From Parapedobacter composti (GTDB taxonomy: Bacteria; Bacteroidota; Bacteroidia; Sphingobacteriales; Sphingobacteriaceae), in NCBI RefSeq assembly GCF_900112315.1, contig NZ_FOLL01000010.1:1-64000 (forward strand): a stretch of 64,000 nt of DNA. The letters run 5' to 3'. Below are positions 54,120-62,714 of the stretch, in pieces. A model generated the notes under the pieces. It was not told where the DNA came from. It ran no database searches and worked only from the letters and a program-made list of their open reading frames with translations. Position 1 is the stretch's first letter; each line of letters begins with the position of its first letter. A program made the translations under genes and the position numbers.

Positions 54120-55055
54120 ATGAAAGGTTTCAATAAATTGAACTTGCGGGTTACCAACGCCCTGTTCGGCATGGCGCTCCTTCTCTTGGGCGGCTGCGAA
54201 AAGGCCGATCAGTACCGCGTGGTGCTACACGAGCCGGGCGTGGCAGATGCTACGGCCTCTGCCACCGGCATCAAGTTTGGAGAAAGCATTACGTTTACGG
54301 ATTTGTCTACCAAAGTGCACCGCCGTAACTGGACTTTTGAAGGCGGCGATCCGGCAACTTCATCTGACTCAGTGGTTACAGTGACCTACCCCCGGGGCGG
54401 CAGCTTCAAGGCAGTACTCAATATCGTGTTTATCGATAATCAGCGGGGACAATACGTATTTGACGTAGAGGTGGAAAAAGACCCGGATTTGGTGATTCCG
54501 GAATATGATTTCGGCGCCACCTTTGGGCTGTTCACCGAAATGGAAACCACCGCCGGCCGCATCAATTCCGTGCGGGCCATCAACATGAACCACTTTGCGC
54601 CCACGGTTATTCCCGAAGCGCTGGAAGGGGTGCAAGCCTATAAATTTGAAGCTTCTGGGGAATCCGATTGGGCGATGGCCGCATTGCAGGAAGGTAGCGG
54701 ACGGAACATCGACCTGTCGGCCTTCGAAAACGGCTTTTACAACGTCGCGCTCAAATCCGAGAGCCAAGCGAACATCCTACTGCGCATACGTTGTGCCGAC
54801 GGCGGCAACGCTGTTTTGGAGTTTACCGCAGGGGGCGAAGAATATGGGTTCAAGCGCGACGGCCGTTGGCACCTGGTTTCTATTCCGGTAGCCGACATTA
54901 TGGCAAGGGATCAGGCTAACACCCTGAATCTGGCTAAAATTACGGACTTCCTGTTAATCAGGAGCGCTCCTGGGGATGTACGGAATTACGATAATTATAC
55001 CTTTTATGTAGACCACGTTTTCATGTCTGAAAAAGTGGAGCTGAAACAACAATGA
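54120..55055 (+). CDS. Lipoprotein with PKD-like and carbohydrate-binding-like domains
   Basis: The 311-residue protein has a lipoprotein signal (MALLLLGGC, lipid C26). Residues about 45-125 look like a PKD domain (ESITFTDLSTKVHRRNWTFE, VVTVTYPRGGSFKAVLNI). The remainder, with QANILLRIRCADGGNAVL and GRWHLVSIPVADI, resembles a beta-sandwich carbohydrate-binding module. No catalytic residues are recognised. Between GH10 and a second GH gene it most likely serves as a surface glycan-binding protein of the locus. Its stop overlaps the next start by four bases. Confidence 0.65.
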   Translation: MKGFNKLNLRVTNALFGMALLLLGGCEKADQYRVVLHEPGVADATASATGIKFGESITFTDLSTKVHRRNWTFEGGDPATSSDSVVTVTYPRGGSFKAVLNIVFIDNQRGQYVFDVEVEKDPDLVIPEYDFGATFGLFTEMETTAGRINSVRAINMNHFAPTVIPEALEGVQAYKFEASGESDWAMAALQEGSGRNIDLSAFENGFYNVALKSESQANILLRIRCADGGNAVLEFTAGGEEYGFKRDGRWHLVSIPVADIMARDQANTLNLAKITDFLLIRSAPGDVRNYDNYTFYVDHVFMSEKVELKQQ

Positions 55056-56503
55056 TCAAGCACATACCTTCAAGACCGGCCGTTATGGCCGGCTTCTTTC
55101 TAGGCCTGATTGGCCTGGCATCCTGTACGGCTTCTCGAAGCGAACAAGCGGACGGTCCTCGCTATCGCATGGTAAAAGCACGGCCCAACGCAGACAGTAT
55201 GCAATGGATCGAATACACCGCAAAAACCGTAGACCGGCTGCCGGCCATCATCAAGGAAAATCCCGAGACCGGTGTTTTCGGTGGATGGAAAATAGCAACT
55301 TCGCAAGGCACCGGATTTTTCAGGGTGGAGAAAAAAGGGAATCGTTGGTGGCTGGTGGACCCTGAAGGGTATCCGTTTATCCACCGCGGCGTGGCCGTAT
55401 TCCGGCCCGGTAGATCGGTGACCCAGCAATCGTCGCTGGTAGCCAAATACGGGATCCGGGCACAGTGGGCCAACCAGGAAAGCCAGTTGCTTATCAGCCA
55501 CGGTTTTAACGGTACAGGCGCTTGGTCCGACCACGGGCTTCTGCGGGAGCAGCAAATTCCTTTGGTATATACCATCATCGTTAACCCCATGGGCAGCTAT
55601 AAAGCCGACCACCTGAAGAAATTCGGCGGCAAATATGAGGAGGCCGGATGGCAGGGTTACCGGTTTGACCTGGTAATGGTATTTGACCCCGAATTTGACC
55701 GTTATGTGGAAGACGCGATAAAGCCTATAGCTGAATACGCCGAGGATAAGTACCTGCTGGGCTATTATACAGACAATGAACTGCCCTGGAAGAACGATGC
55801 GTTGGACCGGCATCTCACCAAGCTTGGAACCGAAGAACCTGGTTACCGAGCGGCCCGGGAATGGTTCGACCGACGCAGGGGCAAGAATGCGACCGTGGCT
55901 GATATTACAGACGAAGACCGCGCCGCTTTCAATGCCTTTTATTTTGAAACCTACATGCAGAAGGTAACCCGGGCTATCCGTAAATACGACCCCAACCACC
56001 TGTATCTGGGATGCCGCTTTAACCAGGAAAAAGAAGAACTGAGCAGCCCGGAAATTTTTAAGGTAGCGGGCAAGTACATGGACGTGATCTCCATTAACCA
56101 TTACCGGAAGTGGGAGCCGGACCAAACGCAAATGGCTAATTGGGAAGCCTGGTCGGGCAAGCCCTTTCTAATCACCGAATGGTACACCAAAGGCGAAGAC
56201 TCCGGCCTGCCCAACCGTACCGGCGCGGGCTGGAATGTACCCACGCAAGCAGACCGTGGGTACTTTTACCAGAATTTTGCCTTGGAACTAATCAAAAGCA
56301 AAGCGTGCGTGGGCTGGCATTGGTTTACCTACCAGGATAATGACCCCCAAGATCTGACGACGGATCCATCAAACCGGGACTCAAACAAAGGAATCGTAGA
56401 CAGCCGTTATAATCCCTATCTGCCGCTGCTGGCGCAAATGAAAATGCTGAACAACCGTGTATACGGACTAATTGAGTATTTCGATGCAGGGAAGAGTTTC
56501 TGA
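55052..56503 (+). CDS. Agarase-like clan GH-A glycoside hydrolase, lipoprotein
   Basis: The 483-residue protein has a lipoprotein signal (FLGLIGLASC, lipid C25). The segment NRWWLVDPEGYPFIHRGVAV (98-117) recalls the N-terminus of GH50/GH86-type agarases. A (beta/alpha)8 barrel is suggested by the acid/base candidate E243 in YTDNELPW and the nucleophile candidate E376 in FLITEWYTKG, spaced as in clan GH-A. HYRKWEPD and GWHWFTYQDND are further barrel segments. It could release short products from the same glycan as GH10. The family number and substrate cannot be fixed here; the name agarase should not be taken as the activity. Confidence 0.68.
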   Translation: MIKHIPSRPAVMAGFFLGLIGLASCTASRSEQADGPRYRMVKARPNADSMQWIEYTAKTVDRLPAIIKENPETGVFGGWKIATSQGTGFFRVEKKGNRWWLVDPEGYPFIHRGVAVFRPGRSVTQQSSLVAKYGIRAQWANQESQLLISHGFNGTGAWSDHGLLREQQIPLVYTIIVNPMGSYKADHLKKFGGKYEEAGWQGYRFDLVMVFDPEFDRYVEDAIKPIAEYAEDKYLLGYYTDNELPWKNDALDRHLTKLGTEEPGYRAAREWFDRRRGKNATVADITDEDRAAFNAFYFETYMQKVTRAIRKYDPNHLYLGCRFNQEKEELSSPEIFKVAGKYMDVISINHYRKWEPDQTQMANWEAWSGKPFLITEWYTKGEDSGLPNRTGAGWNVPTQADRGYFYQNFALELIKSKACVGWHWFTYQDNDPQDLTTDPSNRDSNKGIVDSRYNPYLPLLAQMKMLNNRVYGLIEYFDAGKSF

Positions 56504-56678
56504 CTCGGCGCCTGACCAAATGGTCATGCATGCCGAGATAAACAAGCGGCGGTCGGAAATCTTATATAACAGAATTTTGACAATTACTGCATAATTAACC
56601 GGATAATCGTCCGTTATCATAGTGACAGTAGTTAAAGTTGTCTTTTCATAATTTAGGTTTATAATTGGTTAGTTTGGA

Positions 56679-56710
56679 AGCCCCGATTCTCCCCGTTTCG
56701 GGGCTTTTTT
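56679..56710 (+). terminator. Rho-independent terminator of the susCD-GH10 operon
   Basis: AGCCCCG (56679-56685) pairs with CGGGGCT (56699-56705) across a 13-base loop, and a run of six T ends at 56710. It lies about 175 bases after the last GH gene and about 75 before the bestrophin start. The sequence between the GH stop and the hairpin is AT-rich with no gene. Confidence 0.85.
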
Positions 56711-56785
56711 ATGCGCTTACAGCGGGAAAACATTCTGGCCCGAATGTTGTTAACGGGATAGTTGTCAGAAAAACCCGAATCGCTT

Positions 56786-57682
56786 ATGCTGATAAAAACC
56801 AGAGGCATACCATTTCGTTACATGTTTAAGAAGGTCCGGCTTGAAGTAGGACTGGTTTTTATTATCGGATTAGCATTTAACGCATTTACCCACTTATTAT
56901 CGGAACGGCTACCTGAAATGCCTTTAGGGGTTCCGGCATTTCTGGGGACGGCCATTTCGATTTTGCTTTCGTTTAAAATGAGCCAATCGTATGAACGATG
57001 GTGGGAGGCGCGAAAAATATGGGGTTCCATCGTGAACGACTCCCGGACGTTGGTGGTGCAATTGCAAAGCTACCTGGGCGCCGAACACCAAGCGGTGATT
57101 ACGGAAATGGGACACCGGCAAATTGCCTGGTGCTACGCGTTGGGCGATTCCTTGCGTGGCTTGAATCCGTTAACGCGCAATACCGGCTGTTTACGGCAGG
57201 AAGACATCGACCAGCTTGTACACCATCAGAACAAGGCGTTGGCAATCATCCAACAACAGGCGCTGTCCATTAAGAAATTGGCCGAGGCGGGGGCATTGGA
57301 CGTGTTCTGCCGTGTACAGCTCGACAAAACGCTGGTTCGGTTGGTAGACTCCATGGGGCGCGCCGAACGCATCAATACCACGGTGTTTCCGGTGACGTAC
57401 CGGCTGTTCCTGCATGCGGCGATTTACCTGTTTCTCATTACCCTTTCCATCGCCATACAGGATGTGCATGCGGTATTTGAAATTCCCCTGCTGGTATTGA
57501 TTTCGGCTTTGTTTTTCTTAGCGGACAAGACGGCCTATAACTTGCAGGATCCGTTCCGGAACCGGCCGAGCGATATTCCGGTTACGACCATTGCACGCAC
57601 CATAGAAATCAATATACGGCAGCTGCTCGGCGAGGAAAGATGGCCCGAACCGGCAAAGCCCAAAACGTTTTTCATCCTATAG
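56786..57682 (+). CDS. Bestrophin-family anion channel (UPF0187)
   Basis: I chose ATG 56786 (298 residues); an in-frame TTG at 56762 would add eight. The protein has four hydrophobic segments (FIIGLAFNAFTHLL, PAFLGTAISILLSF, HAAIYLFLITLSIAI, PLLVLISALFFLADKTAYNL) and the family marks SYERWWEARKIWGSIVNDSR and LQDPFRNRPSDIP. Bacterial bestrophins form pentameric inner-membrane channels; most carry anions and some carry cations. It stands alone, between the upstream terminator and glmS. Confidence 0.85.
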   Translation: MLIKTRGIPFRYMFKKVRLEVGLVFIIGLAFNAFTHLLSERLPEMPLGVPAFLGTAISILLSFKMSQSYERWWEARKIWGSIVNDSRTLVVQLQSYLGAEHQAVITEMGHRQIAWCYALGDSLRGLNPLTRNTGCLRQEDIDQLVHHQNKALAIIQQQALSIKKLAEAGALDVFCRVQLDKTLVRLVDSMGRAERINTTVFPVTYRLFLHAAIYLFLITLSIAIQDVHAVFEIPLLVLISALFFLADKTAYNLQDPFRNRPSDIPVTTIARTIEINIRQLLGEERWPEPAKPKTFFIL

Positions 57683-57767
57683 GAGCCGTTGCTTTGGCGG
57701 CGGCCATTGCCGCTAAGGTAAATCGAATCCACCCGGGGTTCGGCGAAAAATTAATTTACGCAATCGA

Positions 57768-57796
57768 TTGATTTTATACTTAAAATATTATTTTTG
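57768..57796 (+). promoter_or_regulatory. Promoter of glmS
   Basis: TTG at 57768-57770, an 18-base spacer and TATTTTTG at 57789-57796 match the Bacteroidota consensus. The glmS ATG is 33 bases further, which leaves no room for a glmS ribozyme leader of the Firmicutes kind. Confidence 0.7.
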
Positions 57797-57828
57797 TCGA
57801 CATACAATTAAAATCGAACACGATCTAT

Positions 57829-59670
57829 ATGTGTGGAATCGTAGGCTATACCGGCCAAAAACAAGCATACCCCATCCTGATTGACGGACTGAAAAAATTG
57901 GAATACCGCGGTTACGACAGTGCCGGGGTGGCCTTGCATACGGGAAATCAGATTCTGGTTTACAAGAAACAGGGAAAAGTATCGGCGTTGGAAGCGTTTG
58001 CCGCCGAGCGGTCAACAACGGCCACCACGGGCATCGGCCATACCCGGTGGGCTACCCACGGTGAGCCGTCTGACCGCAATGCACACCCGCATTTTTCGAA
58101 ATCGGGCACCATTGCCATGATCCACAACGGCATCATCGAGAACTATGCGCAGCTGAAAAACGAATTGCTGGGAAAAGGATATACCTTTGGCAGCGACACG
58201 GACTCTGAGGTGTTGCTCAACTTCATCGAAGACATCAAGCTGAACAACGTATGTTCGCTGGAAGAGGCCGTGCGCATCGCCCTGAAACGGGTGACCGGTG
58301 CGTATGTAATCCTCCTCATCGACAAGGAGTACCCCGATACCATCATCGCTGCCCGAAAGGGCAGTCCGCTGGTTATCGGTGTGGGGAAAAACGAACATTT
58401 CCTCGGCTCGGACGCCTCACCCATGCTGGCCTATACCAAGGAGGTGGTATACATTAACGATTATGAGCTGGCCATTGTACGGCCTGATGAATTGATACTC
58501 AAGAACCTGGGAAATGAGCGGATCACGCCCTTTGTGCAGCAACTGGACCTGGAACTGGCGGCCATCGAAAAGGGTAACTTTGATCACTTCATGCTGAAGG
58601 AAATCCATGAACAGCCACAAACCATCCGGGATTCGCTGCGGGGCCGGCTCCTTGCCGAACAGGGAACCATCACGCTGAGCGGCCTGGATAAGATTGAAAA
58701 TCAGTTGCGCGAGGCAAACCGGATAGTGATTGTGGCCTGTGGCACCAGCTGGCATGCGGGCCTGGTGGGCGAATACCTCATTGAAGAGCTCTGCCGCCTC
58801 AACGTGGAGGTGGAGTATGCCTCGGAATACCGGTACCGGAACCCGATTGTATCACCAAAGGATGTCATCATCGCCATTTCGCAGAGCGGCGAGACGGCCG
58901 ATACCCTGGTGGCTCTGGAAAACGCCAAACAACAGGGTGCCACGATCTTTGGCATCGTCAATGTGGTGGGCTCTTCCATTGCCCGCATTTCTCATGCCGG
59001 GGCCTATACGCACGCGGGGCCTGAAATCGGCGTGGCGAGCACCAAAGCATTCACCGCCCAACTGGCGGTGCTGCAGTTGATAGCGCTGAAGCTGGCCGAA
59101 ATACGGGGAACCATCAGCCGGGAGCTGTTCGGCGTACTGCTGAGCGAGCTGAATGAAGTGCCTGATAAGGTACAGTGGATACTTGACAACCAGGTGAACC
59201 ACATCCAGAATATTGCCCGCCAATATAAAGACGCGCGCGACTTCCTCTACCTGGGCCGCGGATATAACTTTCCGATTGCCCTGGAGGGCGCCCTGAAACT
59301 AAAAGAAATCAGCTACATCCACGCCGAAGGCTATCCGGCCGCAGAAATGAAACACGGCCCGATAGCGCTGGTGGACGAAATGCTGCCCGTTGTATTCGTA
59401 GCGACCAAGGATGCTTACCACGAAAAAATCGTCAGCAACATCCAGGAAATCATCGCCCGCAAGGGCAAGGTGGTGGCCGTGGTGTCTGAAGGGGACGATA
59501 CGGTGACCGGCCTGGCGGAAACCGTAATGGTGGTGCCAAGGGCACATGAGATTGTAGCACCCCTGCTGGCCGTTATCCCCCTGCAACTGCTGGCCTACTA
59601 CATTGGTGTGGAGCGGGGGTTGGATGTAGACAAGCCGCGGAACCTGGCCAAATCGGTGACCGTGGAATAG
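57829..59670 (+). CDS. glmS: Glutamine-fructose-6-phosphate aminotransferase
   Basis: The 613-residue protein has the standard length and order. The class II glutaminase domain starts MCGIVGYTG with nucleophile C2 and has LEYRGYDSAGVAL and GIGHTRWATHG. Two SIS isomerase domains follow (ACGTSWHAGLVGEYLIEE, SQSGETADTLVALE). It ends with DKPRNLAKSVTVE, the usual tail. It makes glucosamine-6-phosphate from fructose-6-phosphate and glutamine, the first committed step to UDP-GlcNAc for peptidoglycan and surface glycans. A DUF4954 gene follows nine bases later. Confidence 0.97.
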   Translation: MCGIVGYTGQKQAYPILIDGLKKLEYRGYDSAGVALHTGNQILVYKKQGKVSALEAFAAERSTTATTGIGHTRWATHGEPSDRNAHPHFSKSGTIAMIHNGIIENYAQLKNELLGKGYTFGSDTDSEVLLNFIEDIKLNNVCSLEEAVRIALKRVTGAYVILLIDKEYPDTIIAARKGSPLVIGVGKNEHFLGSDASPMLAYTKEVVYINDYELAIVRPDELILKNLGNERITPFVQQLDLELAAIEKGNFDHFMLKEIHEQPQTIRDSLRGRLLAEQGTITLSGLDKIENQLREANRIVIVACGTSWHAGLVGEYLIEELCRLNVEVEYASEYRYRNPIVSPKDVIIAISQSGETADTLVALENAKQQGATIFGIVNVVGSSIARISHAGAYTHAGPEIGVASTKAFTAQLAVLQLIALKLAEIRGTISRELFGVLLSELNEVPDKVQWILDNQVNHIQNIARQYKDARDFLYLGRGYNFPIALEGALKLKEISYIHAEGYPAAEMKHGPIALVDEMLPVVFVATKDAYHEKIVSNIQEIIARKGKVVAVVSEGDDTVTGLAETVMVVPRAHEIVAPLLAVIPLQLLAYYIGVERGLDVDKPRNLAKSVTVE

Positions 59671-59679
59671 TACGACGCC

Positions 59680-61863
59680 ATGAGTTCCCTGCACAAAAAA
59701 CCACTGAATACCCTGGGGTATGGTTTCGTCCCGAGCGAATACCTGCCGGAAGGCCATGATGAGTATTACCTGCGCGACAAACAGCAGCTGGCAACCTATA
59801 GCTACCGGCCGCTGCATGAGGCGGAAATTGACTCCCTCATCCGCAATGGCAATTATTCGCCGAACTGGAAAGATGTGTGGGTAGCTGACCCTTTCTTGCC
59901 GGACCAAATCCAGCAATGCAAATTTTACGGGCGTGTGCGCATCGGCCCGATGGAGCCGGTATACCTGGAGTACCGCGACCTGCAACTGCCGACAGGAATC
60001 TACCACAGTATCGTGGTGAGCTGCGACATCGGCGCGCGAGCGGCCATCCACAATGTACGGTATCTGGCGCATTTTATCATCGGCGAGGAGGTGATGCTCT
60101 TTAACGTGCACGAGATGGAAACCAGCAGCAATGCCAAGTTCGGTAACGGCATCTTGAAGGACGGCGATGCCGCAAGCAGTCTTATTGAGCTGGAGCTATG
60201 CAACGAAAACGGTGGGCGGGCGGTACTGCCTTATGACGGCATGCAGGCCTCGGATGTATACCTCTGGACACGCAACCGCCACGACCGGCAGCTCCAGGAA
60301 CGTTTCAAAGCGATGACCTTTGGCCGGTTCGATTCGCGCCGGGGCTATTACAGCGTAGTAGGCCACCGCACGGTGATTAAAAATTCGCACATCATCAAGG
60401 ATGTTAAAATAGGCACCGACGCTTACATCAAGGGCGTAAATAAACTCAAGAACGTAACGGTGAACTCCATTGCGGGGGCATACACCCAGATTGGCGAAGG
60501 GTGCGAACTGGTTAATGGCATCATTGGCCATGGCTGCCGCATTTTCTACGGCGTAAAAGCGGTGCGGTTTATTCTCTCGTCATTTTCCCAACTGAAATAC
60601 GGCGCTCGGTTAATCAATTCGTTTCTGGGCGACAACAGCACCATCTCGTGCTGCGAAGTGCTGAACTCGCTCATCTTCCCGGCGCATGAGCAGCACCATA
60701 ATAACTCGTTTCTCTGCGCCTCACTGGTGATGGGCCAGAGCAACATGGCGGCTGGGGCTACCGTGGGTTCCAACCACAACTCGCGGGGTGCCGACGGCGA
60801 AATCGTGGCCGGACGCGGCTTCTGGCCGGGCCTCTGCGTGAGCCTCAAGCATAATTCGCGCTTTGCTTCATACACATTGATTGTAAAAGGCGACTTTATG
60901 CATGAGTTGGACATCCGCATGCCATTTGCGATGGTGAGCCACGACGTGCCCAACAACCGGTTGCTGATACTGCCGGCCTACTGGTTTCTGTACAACATGT
61001 ATGCGCTGATGCGGAACAACATGAAATTCATCAGCCGTGACCGCCGCACGCTCAAAAACCAGTACTTTGAATACGATGTGCTGGCGCCGGATACCATTAA
61101 CGAAACCTTCTCCGCACTGCGCGAAATGGAGACCGCCGTAGGCAAGGCCTACCATCCGGCCGCCGACAGCGGCGAGTGGGCCCGCCTGGGAAGGGAGCTG
61201 CTGGCCGACCCCGGCGCAGACCTGCGCGAACGGGAAATCTTATTGGACGGGGTGGAAAATTCCTCGCGCAAGGTGGTGCTCATCAAGGTACGGGAGGGTT
61301 ATGCGGCCTACAAGCGCATGATTACCTATTATGCGGCAACCCAACTGAAGCAGTATTTCGATACCCACACCTACGCACAGTTTGAAACAGCTTACCTGAC
61401 CGATGGGCTTACTGCGGAACGTGCGCTGTTTGAAAACGTGGGCGGGCAGCTCATCCGCAAAACCGACCTGGCAGCACTGGTTGATGACATCCGGGGAGGC
61501 CGCATCAACGATTGGGACACCGTGCACCAGCGCTACCACCAGCTCAGCAGCCAATACCCTACGCACAAATTGGAACATGCACTGGCCTCGCTCCTGGAAG
61601 TGAACGGCATGGAAAAGGTTCAGCTGACAGCACCTTATCTCCAGACGCTGATTGAGGAAAGCGTGGCTACCAAGCAGTGGATTTGTAAAGAAATCTATAA
61701 GACGCGGGCCAAAGACTACCAGAATCCCTTCCGCCTGATGGTGTATGAAAACGAGCAGGAAATGGACGCTGTAATAGGCCGCTTAGCTGACAATGCCTTT
61801 ATCCGGCAGCAGCAGGAGGAGTATGACCGGTATGCCCGAAGCGTCAAGACATATCTGGCTTAG
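59680..61863 (+). CDS. DUF4954-family hexapeptide-repeat protein
   Basis: The 727-residue protein is probably in one transcript with glmS. Residues about 80-400 hold hexapeptide-like turns expected of a left-handed beta helix (VGHRTVIKNSHIIKDVKIG, AGATVGSNHNSRGADGEIV), and the C-terminal half is mainly helical. I recognise it as DUF4954, a Bacteroidota family of unknown function. Left-handed helices are most common in acyl- and nucleotidyltransferases such as GlmU and LpxA, so a role in UDP-GlcNAc or glucosamine metabolism is possible, but nothing here proves an activity. Confidence 0.75.
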   Translation: MSSLHKKPLNTLGYGFVPSEYLPEGHDEYYLRDKQQLATYSYRPLHEAEIDSLIRNGNYSPNWKDVWVADPFLPDQIQQCKFYGRVRIGPMEPVYLEYRDLQLPTGIYHSIVVSCDIGARAAIHNVRYLAHFIIGEEVMLFNVHEMETSSNAKFGNGILKDGDAASSLIELELCNENGGRAVLPYDGMQASDVYLWTRNRHDRQLQERFKAMTFGRFDSRRGYYSVVGHRTVIKNSHIIKDVKIGTDAYIKGVNKLKNVTVNSIAGAYTQIGEGCELVNGIIGHGCRIFYGVKAVRFILSSFSQLKYGARLINSFLGDNSTISCCEVLNSLIFPAHEQHHNNSFLCASLVMGQSNMAAGATVGSNHNSRGADGEIVAGRGFWPGLCVSLKHNSRFASYTLIVKGDFMHELDIRMPFAMVSHDVPNNRLLILPAYWFLYNMYALMRNNMKFISRDRRTLKNQYFEYDVLAPDTINETFSALREMETAVGKAYHPAADSGEWARLGRELLADPGADLREREILLDGVENSSRKVVLIKVREGYAAYKRMITYYAATQLKQYFDTHTYAQFETAYLTDGLTAERALFENVGGQLIRKTDLAALVDDIRGGRINDWDTVHQRYHQLSSQYPTHKLEHALASLLEVNGMEKVQLTAPYLQTLIEESVATKQWICKEIYKTRAKDYQNPFRLMVYENEQEMDAVIGRLADNAFIRQQQEEYDRYARSVKTYLA

Positions 61864-61939
61864 TTCCGGGCCGCGTGCACCCAAGGATATCGCGGCGACC
61901 CTGTAACAACTGTCGACAAAAAATTGTTGTATTTATTTT

Positions 61940-61947
61940 TAACTTTG
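61940..61947 (+). promoter_or_regulatory. Probable -7 box of the ECF sigma operon
   Basis: TAACTTTG matches the TAnnTTTG box and lies about 80 bases upstream of the sigma factor start. Candidate TTG triplets upstream are spaced too closely (10-13 bases), so the -33 element is uncertain. Confidence 0.45.
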
Positions 61948-62029
61948 TCCGTACTCCGCTCCAACGGACCGTTCACTGTGAAACCAATTTGGCAACAAAA
62001 AAATAACACAACCTAACCACCCGTATGTG

Positions 62030-62602
62030 ATGGATCGCGATGAGGAAATCATTAGAGGCCTAAAAGCTGGAGACAACCGGGCGTATGAATGGTTGTACCA
62101 ACACCATTATCGTGTGCTGTGCCGGTTTGCGGACAGCTTGGTTGGCGATGCATACGTTGCAGAGACTATGGTAAATGACGTTATCTTCAGCATCTGGCAG
62201 CGTAAGGCAACGATTGACATCAGGTCGTTGCGACGATACTTGCTTAGGAGTGTACGCAACCGATGCCTGAACTATCTGGAAGAGCTCCGACGTAACCAGG
62301 TTTTTATTGATAAGTACAGGAGATCAATAGCCCTTGACGGAGCACACATGGAACCTGAAACTCCAACCCCCATGGAAATGTTGCTGGAACAGGAGTTGGA
62401 TTTGAAAATCAAGGATAGCCTGAATGCCATGCCCCCTTTAACCGCACACATTTTTTCGCTAAGCCGCTTTTCACGGATGAAATACGAGGCCATTGCTCAG
62501 CATACCGGTGTTTCTATAGATGTGGTTAAGTACCACATCAAGCAGGCTCTATCCAAACTCCGGACCGATCTAAAAGATTACGTTATACCACCCCGCCGTT
62601 AA
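62030..62602 (+). CDS. ECF-type RNA polymerase sigma factor
   Basis: I chose ATG 62030 (190 residues); a GTG directly before it is in frame. Region 2 is seen in GDNRAYEWLYQHHYRVLCRF and YLLRSVRNRCLNYLEELRR, and region 4 in MPPLTAHIFSLSRFSRMKY with the helix-turn-helix AIAQHTGVSIDVVKYHIKQA. It is followed by a FecR anti-sigma gene and a SusC-type receptor, the standard Bacteroidota arrangement in which the receptor signals through FecR to free the sigma factor. Confidence 0.93.
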   Translation: MDRDEEIIRGLKAGDNRAYEWLYQHHYRVLCRFADSLVGDAYVAETMVNDVIFSIWQRKATIDIRSLRRYLLRSVRNRCLNYLEELRRNQVFIDKYRRSIALDGAHMEPETPTPMEMLLEQELDLKIKDSLNAMPPLTAHIFSLSRFSRMKYEAIAQHTGVSIDVVKYHIKQALSKLRTDLKDYVIPPRR

Positions 62603-62714
62603 CATCGACCCACGCCGATTTAACATTTCCAAAAAAACATCACATCGGATTTACCCGAAAATCCATTCTGACTGTCTTATATCTAAGCACCAGCTAAAAA
62701 CAGGAAAGGAAGAA

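Noticed and set aside
55100..56131. A 343-codon open frame on the - strand opposite the agarase-like GH gene.
   Set aside because: The + strand gene has a lipoprotein signal, catalytic motifs and operon context; the antisense product has no recognisable motif.
57797..57828. A glmS ribozyme in the glmS leader.
   Set aside because: Only about 30 bases separate the promoter box from the start codon, far too few for the ribozyme.
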